Positions 1 to 6,612 of a stretch of 12,131 nucleotides of DNA are shown here, piece after piece (the first letter of the stretch is position 1; every line of letters begins with the position of its first letter). The notes under the pieces are model-generated. The model worked only from the letters and a program-made list of their open reading frames with translations. It did no database searches and was not told where the DNA came from. Location of the stretch: contig JBGUOI010000212.1 in NCBI GenBank assembly GCA_045118075.1, positions 1-12,131 on the forward strand, in the 5' to 3' direction. The translations under genes were made by a program, and so were the position numbers. The stretch comes from Merdiplasma sp045118075. Its GTDB lineage: Bacteria > Bacillota > Clostridia > Lachnospirales > Lachnospiraceae.

Positions 1-123
1 CCTGTTCCAAAGGGGACGTTACCGCAGCGCCGGTACTTGGCGAGGGCGAAGCCCGAGCCTTATGTACCGCTGCGCGAGGTAAGAGCGAGAGCGCTCCCCG
101 TGGAACAGGGTGATGGTTTTTTT
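1..123. repeat. Large imperfect palindrome with nested hairpins (cut by left edge)
   Basis: The outer arms CCTGTTCCA (1-9) and TGGAACAGG (101-109) are perfectly complementary. Pairing continues inward: GGGG 12-15 with CCCC 96-99, TTACC 19-23 with GGTAA 78-82, GCAGCG 24-29 with CGCTGC 68-73, and GTAC 33-36 with 64-67. The tip (39-59) is a hairpin with GGC/GCC and GGGC/GCCC stems, a tandem GA/GA mismatch and a GAA triloop. A side hairpin, GAGCG 83-87 with CGCTC 92-96, sits on the 3' arm. A run of seven T (117-123) follows on the plus strand, 7 nt after the visible stem. The stem is paired right up to base 1, so its left end may lie outside the window. It could be a REP/MITE-type intergenic repeat, a structured RNA, or part of a terminator for a gene to the left. 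I do not recognise the family. The structure is seen; the function is unknown. Confidence 0.6.
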
Positions 124-153
124 CGGATGTGTGTATGAGGACAGTCCCCTTCC

Positions 154-1074
154 TTACTTCAGGAAGCCGCTGATGATCTGCTCCTCTGCCTGTGCCTCAG
201 TCAGCCCCAGGGTCATGAGCTTGATGATCTGGTCGCCGGCGATCTTGCCGATGGCGGCTTCATGGATGAGCGCGGCGTCCACGTTGTTGGCTTCGAGCTG
301 GGGAACGGCCAGGATGCGGCCTTTGTCCATAATGATGGAGTCGCATTCGGTGTGGCCGCTGCATTTGGCGTTTCCGTTGATGCGAAGGTCGAGTTTCTGG
401 AATGACTCGTCCCTTGCCACGGAGCGGGAGACTACGTCTGCGCTGGCATCATCGCCGTTGAGTTCGATGAGGTAGGCGCTGCCGGCTTTCTGCTGTCCGT
501 GGGTCATCAGTCTTTCCTGGACGACGAGCTTTGCGCCGGCCTTAAGGACGGCTTTTGTCGAACGCTCGGTGGAGTCGACGCCTTTGATCTGGACCATCTC
601 CATCTCCATGGAAGCGTTCTCCTCGAGGAAGACTTCGGTCCCGGGGTTCAGGATGCGCTTGCCGGTGCCGTCGCCCTCGCCGTAGTGTTTTTCGACGTAA
701 CGGATGTGGGAATTCTTCCCTACATAGAAGCGGTGGATGCCGTCGTGTTCGGAATCCTGCTGGCCGCAGTTGCTGATTCCGCATCCGGCGACGATGACCA
801 CATCGCAGTCCTCGCCGATGTAAAAGTCATTGTAGACCATCTCCTTGAGTCCGCTCTCGCTTAAGACCACCGGAATATGGACACTCTCTTTTTTGGTTCC
901 GTCTTTGATGCGGATATCGATGCCGCTCACCTCTTTCTTGGTGGTGATATCGATATTGGCTGTGGTGTTGCGGCCGGCCATGCCGCCGTTTGCACGGATA
1001 TTGTAAGCTCCTTCGGGCACGTCATGAAGATCGGCGACCTCCGAAAGCAGTCTTTTTTGAATTTCGTCCAACAT
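154..1074 (-). CDS. sufB: SufB/SufD-family Fe-S cluster assembly scaffold (SmsB type)
   Basis: This is a 306-residue cytosolic scaffold protein of the SufB/SufD family, on which Fe-S clusters are built together with the SufC ATPase. It is much shorter than E. coli SufB (about 495 residues) or SufD (about 420) and corresponds to the core beta-helix plus the C-terminal SufC-binding part, the size expected for SmsB of the SUF-like minimal system. The conserved C-terminal signature is present: a GHTECDSI stretch (residues 240-247, C244) aligned with the cluster-assembly Cys region of SufB, then HEAAIGKI (271-278) with the H-E pair at the SufB/SufD functional site. The N-terminal part has Cys 90, 98 and 103. 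The start ATG has a strong AAGGAGG 8 nt upstream. It is the second gene of the leftward operon, 26 nt after the ATPase gene. No cysteine desulfurase (SufS) or SufU lies next to it in the window. The family call is firm; the SmsB subclass is inferred from length and pairing with a single ATPase. Confidence 0.9.
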   Translation of the reverse strand: MLDEIQKRLLSEVADLHDVPEGAYNIRANGGMAGRNTTANIDITTKKEVSGIDIRIKDGTKKESVHIPVVLSESGLKEMVYNDFYIGEDCDVVIVAGCGISNCGQQDSEHDGIHRFYVGKNSHIRYVEKHYGEGDGTGKRILNPGTEVFLEENASMEMEMVQIKGVDSTERSTKAVLKAGAKLVVQERLMTHGQQKAGSAYLIELNGDDASADVVSRSVARDESFQKLDLRINGNAKCSGHTECDSIIMDKGRILAVPQLEANNVDAALIHEAAIGKIAGDQIIKLMTLGLTEAQAEEQIISGFLK

Positions 1075-1082
1075 GAGCAGAT

Positions 1083-1089
1083 CCTCCTT
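1083..1089 (-). promoter_or_regulatory. Ribosome binding site of the SufB/SmsB gene
   Basis: On the minus strand this reads AAGGAGG, a near-perfect Shine-Dalgarno sequence ending 8 nt before the ATG at 1074. It fixes the start of the scaffold gene within the short gap after the ATPase stop codon. Confidence 0.85.
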
Positions 1090-1100
1090 CCCGCCTGTGA

Positions 1101-1832
1101 TCAGGGCTGCAGCCTGAGGCAGTTTTCCATGGCTGATGACGTTCCGATAAGTCCCGGCAGGATCGCTTCGCGTTCTCCCTGCTGCGTGATGGAGCCGTCG
1201 GAGAGAACAATGATCTCATCGGCGATCTCCAGGATACGCTCCTGATGTGAGATGATCAGGATGGAACTGTCCTTGATCTCATCGCGCATGCGCCTGAAAA
1301 TGGTGATCAGGTTCTGGAAGCTCCACAGGTCGATACCCGCCTCCGGCTCGTCAAACACGGAAAGCCGGCAGGAGCGCGCAAGAACGGTGGCGATCTCGAT
1401 ACGCTTGAGTTCTCCGCCTGACAGGGAAGCATTTACCTCACGGTTGATGTAGTCCCTGGCGCATAGTCCCACTTCCGAGAGATAAGCGCAGGCATCGGCG
1501 ATCGAAAGGCGGCGTCCGGCTGCGATGCGAAGCAGGTCGATGACCTGAATGCCTTTGAACCGGACAGGCTGCTGAAAGGCAAAGCCGATACCGAGATTGG
1601 CTCTTTCCGTAACATTTTTATCGGTGATATCCTCGCCGTCGAGCAGGATCTGTCCCGAGGTCGGTTTGATGATTCCGGCGATGATTTTGGCCAGGGTGGA
1701 TTTCCCGCCTCCGTTGGGTCCGGTGATCACCACAAATTTCCTGTTATCGATCTTAAGGCTGACATCGTGCAGGATATCGATATTGGATCGGTCTTCGTTG
1801 ACTTCATAGGATATATTGATCAGTTCCAGCAT
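1101..1832 (-). CDS. sufC: SufC-type Fe-S assembly ATPase (SmsC)
   Basis: This is a 243-residue soluble ABC ATPase that powers cluster assembly on the SufB-type scaffold encoded just downstream; it is not a transporter subunit. It has all the ABC motifs in order: Walker A GPNGGGKST (38-46), Q-loop glutamines in FAFQQP (85-89), signature LSGGELKRIEIA (137-148), Walker B LSVFDEPEAGID (157-168) and the H-loop His in SHQ (H196). The SGGELKR form and the FDEPEAGID Walker B are typical of SufC. The length matches the SufC family (about 250). The frame stays open upstream to 2264, but the true start is the ATG at 1832, where the SufC-like sequence begins (MLELINISYE). It has a GAGGG ribosome site 7 nt upstream and lies about 50 nt after a good promoter. 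It is the first gene of the leftward smsC-smsB operon. Confidence 0.93.
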   Translation of the reverse strand: MLELINISYEVNEDRSNIDILHDVSLKIDNRKFVVITGPNGGGKSTLAKIIAGIIKPTSGQILLDGEDITDKNVTERANLGIGFAFQQPVRFKGIQVIDLLRIAAGRRLSIADACAYLSEVGLCARDYINREVNASLSGGELKRIEIATVLARSCRLSVFDEPEAGIDLWSFQNLITIFRRMRDEIKDSSILIISHQERILEIADEIIVLSDGSITQQGEREAILPGLIGTSSAMENCLRLQP

Positions 1833-1889
1833 TTTCTTTCCCTCTGTGACCTTACCTATATTCTTTTCGGGTTTATGGCAGCAGAACAG

Positions 1890-1918
1890 ATTATAGCACA
1901 GGAGAGGGTTTTTCACAA
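1890..1918 (-). promoter_or_regulatory. Promoter of the sufC-sufB (smsCB) operon
   Basis: Reading leftward, the -35 box is TTGTGA (1918-1913) and the -10 box is a consensus TATAAT (1895-1890), 17 bp apart. A TG one base before the -10 makes it an extended -10 (TGCTATAAT). Transcription would start near 1883, giving a leader of about 50 nt. No clear IscR- or SufR-like operator is recognisable. Confidence 0.8.
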
Positions 1919-1925
1919 CGTGGGA

Positions 1926-1954
1926 TTGCACCGCTGTGCCAGATACTTTATAAT
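1926..1954 (+). promoter_or_regulatory. Promoter of the GNAT-to-membrane-protein gene run
   Basis: A -35 box TTGCAC (1926-1931) is followed after exactly 17 bp by a perfect -10 TATAAT (1949-1954). The expected start is near 1961, about 40 nt before the ATG at 2002. It is the only convincing promoter seen ahead of the seven plus-strand genes, so it probably drives all of them. Confidence 0.85.
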
Positions 1955-1986
1955 ACCTTGTATTGAATTGCGCGGACCCGGCGCGG

Positions 1987-1993
1987 AAAGGAG
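1987..1993 (+). promoter_or_regulatory. Ribosome binding site deciding the GNAT start
   Basis: AAAGGAG lies 8 nt before the ATG at 2002. The upstream in-frame ATG at 1963 sits right at the predicted transcription start and has no ribosome site, so the start at 2002 is preferred. Confidence 0.8.
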
Positions 1994-2001
1994 ACGGCAA
2001 T

Positions 2002-2481
2002 ATGGCGGTAAGGCGTGCCCGGGAGAAGGATATTCCCGGTATTTTAAAGCTGCTCGTCCAGGTGGACATGGTGCACCATAAGGGCCGCCCCGACCTGTTC
2101 AAAGGCCCGGCGACCAAGTATAATGCGCAGGAGCTTGCGGGGATCCTCCCGGATGAGACGAGGCCTGTCTTTGTGATGACAGACGAAGCAGATGAGCAGG
2201 TGCTCGGACATGCGTTCTGCATTTTTGAAACGGTCGAAGATTCGCAGCTTCTGATGCCGCGCAAAACGCTTTATATCGATGATATCTGCGTTGATGAAAA
2301 GTGCCGCGGCCGGGAGGTCGGCCGCAGTTTGTTCGAGCATGTGAAGAAATTTGCCATCGCTCAGGGGTGTTACAATATCACGCTCAATGTATGGAGCTGC
2401 AACCCCGGAGCCATGAAATTTTATGAGAAACTGGGACTGGTGCCCTATAAGGTGGGCATGGAGATGATCCTGGAGGACTGA
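2002..2481 (+). CDS. GNAT family N-acetyltransferase
   Basis: This is a 159-residue single-domain protein of the GCN5-related N-acetyltransferase superfamily, which moves an acetyl group from acetyl-CoA to an amine. The N-terminal VRRAREKDIPGI (3-14) is the usual first strand and helix. Motif A is clear: YIDDICVDEKCRGREVGRSL (91-110), in which the RGREVG loop binds the pyrophosphate of CoA. Motif B follows with ITLNVWSCNPGAMKFYEKLG (126-145), including the conserved NPGAMKFYEKLGL ending with Tyr141. The length is typical. No substrate can be assigned; the VHHKGRPDLFK segment (24-34) resembles the family often labelled RimI-like or diamine-type acetyltransferases, but that is not decisive. It is the first gene of the rightward operon, and its stop lies 7 nt before the MATE gene. 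Confidence 0.9.
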   Translation: MAVRRAREKDIPGILKLLVQVDMVHHKGRPDLFKGPATKYNAQELAGILPDETRPVFVMTDEADEQVLGHAFCIFETVEDSQLLMPRKTLYIDDICVDEKCRGREVGRSLFEHVKKFAIAQGCYNITLNVWSCNPGAMKFYEKLGLVPYKVGMEMILED

Positions 2482-2488
2482 TTTTATT

Positions 2489-3874
2489 ATGGAAAGAAAA
2501 GAAAACAAAATGGGTGTAATGCCCGTCCGGAAACTGATTCTGACCATGTCGCTGCCCATGATGGCTTCCATGCTGGTGCAGGCGCTCTACAACGTGGTGG
2601 ACAGCATCTTTGTTGCCAGGGTGAGCGAGGATGCGCTGACTGCGGTGACGACCGCCTATCCGCTGCAGATGATGATGATCGCCGTCGGTTCAGGAACCGG
2701 TGTCGGCATGAATGCGCTGCTCTCCAGATCTTTGGGGGAGAAGCAGTTCGACCGGGCGGATAAGGCTGCCAATATGGGCATCCTGCTGACGATCTTTAAT
2801 TTCATCATCTTTGTGCTGCTGGGGATCTTTGCGGCGAAGCCTTTTATCGCGAGCCAGACGGCCAATCCCGTCGTAAGAGCATACGGTTCCACGTACCTGA
2901 GCATCGTGCTTTGCTGCTGCATAGGCCTGCAGTTCCAGATGACGTTCGAGCGTATGCTCCAGTCTACCGGGCGCACGGTGTACTCCATGATCTCGCAGGC
3001 GACCGGAGCCATCATCAATATCATCTTTGACCCGATCCTGATCTTCGGCCTGCTTGGCGCCCCGAAGCTCGGAGTCGCCGGCGCCGCCATCGCAACGGTC
3101 ATGGGCCAGGTGATTGCCTCGATCCTGGGGCTGGTACTGAACCTGAGGAAAAATGAAGATATCAATATCAACCTGAAAGGCATTTTTACGCCGGACCTTG
3201 AAGTGATCAAAGAGATCTATGCCGTGGGCGTCCCGTCCATGCTGATGATGTCGATCGGATCGGTGATGACTTACCTGATGAACCTGATCCTGAAGACTTT
3301 CTCGGAGACAGCCATTGCTGTGTTCGGTGCTTACTTTAAGCTCCAGAGTTTCTTCTTCATGCCGGTATTCGGCCTTAACAACGGCCTGATCCCGGTCATG
3401 GCGTACAACTATGGCGCGGCGAGAAAGGACAGGATCAAACAGGCGTTTATCTTTGCCATGGAACTGGCTGTCGGGATCATGCTCGTGGGAATGTTGATAT
3501 TCCAGCTGATGCCCGGAAGACTGCTGGATCTTTTCAATGCGTCCGATGAAATGCGCCGGATCGGTATCCCCGCGCTGCGGATCATTTCGCTCTCTTTCCC
3601 GGTCGCAGGTGTCTGTATTGCCATGGGAAGTACATTCCAGGCTTTTGCAAGAAGCATCTACTCGCTGATCGTGTCGGTCGGCAGACAGCTGGTCGTGCTT
3701 ATTCCGGCTGCCTACTTGCTTTCACTGGCCGGCAATATCGATCTGGTATGGTGGGCTTTTCCGATCGCGGAAGTAATGTCCCTGATTCTTTCTGTCATCT
3801 TTTTCAGAAAAGTATTCAATGAGGTCAGTGAAAGAATCGACCGGATGAACGGTGTCGTTACAGGAGACGAGTAA
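2489..3874 (+). CDS. MATE family efflux transporter
   Basis: This is a 461-residue inner-membrane protein of the multidrug and toxic compound extrusion family (NorM/DinF/MepA superfamily), which exports cationic or other small molecules in exchange for Na+ or H+. It is almost entirely hydrophobic, consistent with 12 helices in two MatE repeats. The first repeat starts with the family pattern PVRKLILTMSLPMMASMLVQ (12-31) and ALYNVVDSIFVA (32-43); NIIFDPILIFG (177-187) closes the loop between helices 5 and 6. The second repeat has VGVPSMLMM (247-255), with LNNGLIPVMAYNYGA (296-310) as the matching signature. Length is normal. The ATG at 2489 has a GGAGG (2472-2476) inside the end of the GNAT gene, 12 nt upstream, suggesting translational coupling. 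An alternative ATG at 2510 has no better site. The substrate cannot be predicted. Confidence 0.93.
   Translation: MERKENKMGVMPVRKLILTMSLPMMASMLVQALYNVVDSIFVARVSEDALTAVTTAYPLQMMMIAVGSGTGVGMNALLSRSLGEKQFDRADKAANMGILLTIFNFIIFVLLGIFAAKPFIASQTANPVVRAYGSTYLSIVLCCCIGLQFQMTFERMLQSTGRTVYSMISQATGAIINIIFDPILIFGLLGAPKLGVAGAAIATVMGQVIASILGLVLNLRKNEDININLKGIFTPDLEVIKEIYAVGVPSMLMMSIGSVMTYLMNLILKTFSETAIAVFGAYFKLQSFFFMPVFGLNNGLIPVMAYNYGAARKDRIKQAFIFAMELAVGIMLVGMLIFQLMPGRLLDLFNASDEMRRIGIPALRIISLSFPVAGVCIAMGSTFQAFARSIYSLIVSVGRQLVVLIPAAYLLSLAGNIDLVWWAFPIAEVMSLILSVIFFRKVFNEVSERIDRMNGVVTGDE
3862..3866 (+). promoter_or_regulatory. Ribosome binding site deciding the helicase start
   Basis: AGGAG ends 9 nt before the ATG at 3876, inside the last codons of the MATE gene. 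It favours 3876 over the in-frame ATG at 3852, which would overlap the MATE gene by 23 nt and has no such site. Confidence 0.75.
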
Positions 3875-3875
3875 G

Positions 3876-6587
3876 ATGGATGTAAGGGACTGTTTTATCT
3901 ACAGCAGGACGCTGCCGGCAAGAAGCGCGCAGTATGTGCCCTTTCCGGATAGCTTTCCCGGGGAACTGGCCGCCTGCCTGGAGCAGATGGGCATCGACCG
4001 GCTCTACACGCACCAGGCGCAGATGTATGAGGAGGCCATGCAGGGAAAAGACCTGGTGATCACCACCTCGACGGCCAGCGGCAAGACGCTCAGCTTCCTG
4101 CTGCCGGTGATCAGCCGGATCCTGGAAGAACCCCAGACAAGGGCGATTTTTCTCTATCCGACCAAGGCACTCGCCGCGGACCAGATGCGGGCCATGCGTC
4201 CGATCCTTGAGCATTTCGGCAAAGACCGGATCTGTGCGGGGGTCTATGACGGAGACACTCCCGTGAATGAGCGTTCGCATCTTCGCAGGGAAGCGAATAT
4301 CCTGCTCACCAACCCCGAAATGCTCGGCGGTTCTTTTTTGCCGAACCACAGCCGTTACGGCTTTGATTTTATCTTTTCCAACCTGAAGTTCGTGGTGATC
4401 GACGAGCTTCACACCTGCCGCGGCGTCTTCGGGTCCCATGTGGCCAACCTGATGAGGCGCCTTTCGCGCGTCCTTAAATACTATGGTTCGAAGCCGGTAT
4501 TTCTTTGCAGCTCCGCGACTATCGCCAATCCGCTGGAGCTGGCGAAAGAGATCTGCGGGCGGGAGTTTACCCAGATCAAAAAGGACGGGTCGCCGATGGG
4601 CGAGCGCACTTATACACTGGTGCAGCCGCCGCGCATTGAAGATGCGGATAAGGGCTACGCCGGCCAGCTGAGCGCGCAGAGCGTGACAGCCCAGCTGCTT
4701 CCGGAGCTCATGGAAGAAGGCCATAATTTTATCGCTTTTGCCAGATCCAGGCGGGCGGTGGAGGTGATCCTGAGGGAGACCAGGGACCGGATCAGGGCGC
4801 AGGGCTTTCTGGGAACGTCCGATGAAAGCCTGGTCGCCGGCTACCGCGGCGGATATACACCGCGGGAGAGGAAAAAGATCGAGAAGGACATGACGTCCGG
4901 AAAACTAAAAGGGCTGATCGCCACCAACGCGCTTGAGCTGGGAATCGATATCGGCCGGGTGGACTGCGCGGTCCTGACCGGTTATCCCGGAACAAGGGCT
5001 TCTTTCTGGCAGCAGACCGGCCGGGCAGGGCGCAGCAAGGAAAGCTCCGCCAGCTACCTGGTGCTGGAGAGCCTGCCGCAGGACCAGTATATTGCGGTTA
5101 ATCCGCGCTGGCTGTTTGAGGAGAGCTGCGAGTCGGCGGTGGTGGACAAGAATAACCTGCTGATCGAGCTGTCCCATATCCGGGCGGCGGCCGCCGAACT
5201 GGCGCTGTCACTGGATGACCTGGCTCTCTTCCCGGACCTGGGGGAGGCCATCCCGGTCCTGATGAAGATCGGGGAGCTTAGAAGCGAGAACGGGAAATAT
5301 GCCTGGAACGGAAACGCCTATCCGGCCGGAGATTTCTCGATGAGGACCGCGGATACCAAGCGCTATAAGCTGATGGATCAGGAGCGCCATGAGATGATCA
5401 CCGAGATGGATGAGCTCCAGGCCTTTCGGGAGATCCACGAAGGCGCGGTCTACATGCACGAGGGCACCCACTACCAGGTGCTCAGGCTCGATCTCGAGAG
5501 CCGCACCGCGTGGGCTCAGCGTTTTGAAGGAAACTACTACACCATGCCCGGCGTGGAAACGCAGGTCAATGTCATACGCCTTCGGCAGACGGAAAACTTC
5601 GGGATCACGGAGCGCTCCTGGGGCGACGTGAATGTGACGGACACGGTGTTCATGTATAAGAAACTCCAGTTTCACAATCACCAGAACCTTGGCTACGAAA
5701 AGCTGGAGACGCCGCTTATCCGGGAATTTGACTCGGAGGCATGCATGGTGACGATTCCGCAGGAGGTGGTCGATGCTTACCGCTCCCTGCTGCAGCCGGA
5801 TCCATCGGGGTCCCTTACCAGGAACAACCATTTTGACGGGATGTGCCATGCGCTGGCGAACGCCGCGAGAATGGTGACGATGACCGAGCCGGGTGATATC
5901 GGGGTGACCATGTCCTCCAACGTGATCGGGGCCGGAGAGCGGCAGGAAAGTCCCGGAGGACAGGTGTACCTGTATATCTATGACTGCTATGCGGGCGGCC
6001 TGGGCTATGCCCAGAAAGCTTTTGAGCAGATGGACCTGATCCTGGATACGGCCATCACGCTGACGCAGGGCTGCAGCTGCAAAGACGGCTGCATCGCCTG
6101 TGTGGGAGACCACCGTCTTGACAGGCAGGTTGTTTTGTGGGGTCTTAAGTCCCTTCGGGAGAAACTTCCCAGGCCGGCCGGTTACAAATATATCCGGTAC
6201 GGGGAGAGGCCGGTCATCAAGAAGCAGTTTTCGTTTGCCTCTCTTCCCGATCACTGGGATGAGTTCAGGCAGACCGTCGCATTGACCGGGGATGGGTTCT
6301 CATCGTTCCTCGAGACGGTGACGGCGGTCCGGATCAACCGCACGGAGCTGATCCTGATGGTGGACAGCCCCTTTATGGCCGGCTGGGTCTCGCAAAAGGA
6401 GAACAGCAGGGCCATCCGGAACATCATAAGTTATTATACGGACGCGCCGTCAAACCTGACGGTCACGGCGCTGGCGGATCCGGAGCTGAAGCAGCAGGCT
6501 CTTGACCGTTCGAAAGACCTTAAAGATAAGCTGCAGCGCCGGTATGAGCGCAGTCAGGATCCGCAGGATCCGGAAGAGGAAATGTAA
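3876..6587 (+). CDS. mrfA: MrfA/YprA-type DEAH helicase with MZB (DUF1998) domain and C-terminal extension
   Basis: This is a 903-residue SF2 DNA helicase of the MrfA (YprA) family; in Bacillus, MrfA works with the exonuclease MrfB in repair of mitomycin-type DNA damage. Helicase motifs are intact: YTHQAQMYEEA (44-54), motif I STASGKT (65-71), FLYPTKALA (92-100), motif II DELH (176-179), motif III SSAT (212-215), ATNALELGIDIG (349-360) and motif VI QQTGRAGR (379-386). The MZB/DUF1998 region carries the metal-binding cysteines C704, C733, C735, C739 and C742. The usual family length (about 750) is reached near residue 765; residues 770-903 are an extra tail. Within it, about 793-868 (DHWDEF..., FSSFLETVTAV..., WVSQKENSRAIRNI) resembles the C-terminal domain of DNA polymerase III gamma/tau. 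No mrfB homologue is beside it. The start at 3876, one base after the MATE stop, is chosen for its AGGAG. Family call firm; repair role inferred from family. Confidence 0.9.
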   Translation: MDVRDCFIYSRTLPARSAQYVPFPDSFPGELAACLEQMGIDRLYTHQAQMYEEAMQGKDLVITTSTASGKTLSFLLPVISRILEEPQTRAIFLYPTKALAADQMRAMRPILEHFGKDRICAGVYDGDTPVNERSHLRREANILLTNPEMLGGSFLPNHSRYGFDFIFSNLKFVVIDELHTCRGVFGSHVANLMRRLSRVLKYYGSKPVFLCSSATIANPLELAKEICGREFTQIKKDGSPMGERTYTLVQPPRIEDADKGYAGQLSAQSVTAQLLPELMEEGHNFIAFARSRRAVEVILRETRDRIRAQGFLGTSDESLVAGYRGGYTPRERKKIEKDMTSGKLKGLIATNALELGIDIGRVDCAVLTGYPGTRASFWQQTGRAGRSKESSASYLVLESLPQDQYIAVNPRWLFEESCESAVVDKNNLLIELSHIRAAAAELALSLDDLALFPDLGEAIPVLMKIGELRSENGKYAWNGNAYPAGDFSMRTADTKRYKLMDQERHEMITEMDELQAFREIHEGAVYMHEGTHYQVLRLDLESRTAWAQRFEGNYYTMPGVETQVNVIRLRQTENFGITERSWGDVNVTDTVFMYKKLQFHNHQNLGYEKLETPLIREFDSEACMVTIPQEVVDAYRSLLQPDPSGSLTRNNHFDGMCHALANAARMVTMTEPGDIGVTMSSNVIGAGERQESPGGQVYLYIYDCYAGGLGYAQKAFEQMDLILDTAITLTQGCSCKDGCIACVGDHRLDRQVVLWGLKSLREKLPRPAGYKYIRYGERPVIKKQFSFASLPDHWDEFRQTVALTGDGFSSFLETVTAVRINRTELILMVDSPFMAGWVSQKENSRAIRNIISYYTDAPSNLTVTALADPELKQQALDRSKDLKDKLQRRYERSQDPQDPEEEM

Positions 6588-6597
6588 GAAGTTTTAC

Positions 6598-6604
6598 AGG
6601 AGGG
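6598..6604 (+). promoter_or_regulatory. Ribosome binding site deciding the PurF-like start
   Basis: AGGAGGG lies 8 nt before the ATG at 6613. It settles that the protein begins Met-Gly-Gly. No start codon lies between the preceding gene's stop and 6613 in this frame, so the TGC (Cys) codon just before the ATG is not translated as an N-terminal nucleophile. Confidence 0.85.
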
Positions 6605-6612
6605 ATTTTTGC

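Noticed and set aside
1833..2264. N-terminal extension of the SufC-type ATPase by about 144 codons upstream of 1832
   Set aside because: The extra sequence has no SufC similarity, crosses both promoters and runs antisense through the GNAT gene. The start at 1832 has a ribosome site and matches family length.
2306..2325. Perfect 7-bp inverted repeat GCGGCCG/CGGCCGC with a 6-nt loop
   Set aside because: It lies in codons for the acetyl-CoA-binding loop (R-G-R-E-V-G-R) of the GNAT gene, has no T run, and is explained by Arg/Gly codon choice.
5208..6254. Long open frame on the minus strand inside the helicase gene (also 3858-4724 and 9979-10851)
   Set aside because: These are GC-rich antisense shadows of the strongly supported MrfA-like and NudC genes. 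Their translations show no recognisable domain and they lack ribosome sites.
6555..6572. Tandem direct repeat CAGGATCCG x2
   Set aside because: It encodes the in-frame QDPQDP near the helicase C-terminus. Two copies of 9 bp in a low-complexity tail are not evidence of a regulatory or mobile element.
6586..6612. Possible upstream start giving the PurF-like protein a propeptide ending in Cys (TGC just before the ATG), which would restore the nucleophile
   Set aside because: No ATG, GTG or TTG codon is in frame between the helicase stop and 6613, and AGGAGGG is ideally spaced for 6613. The other glutaminase signatures are also missing.
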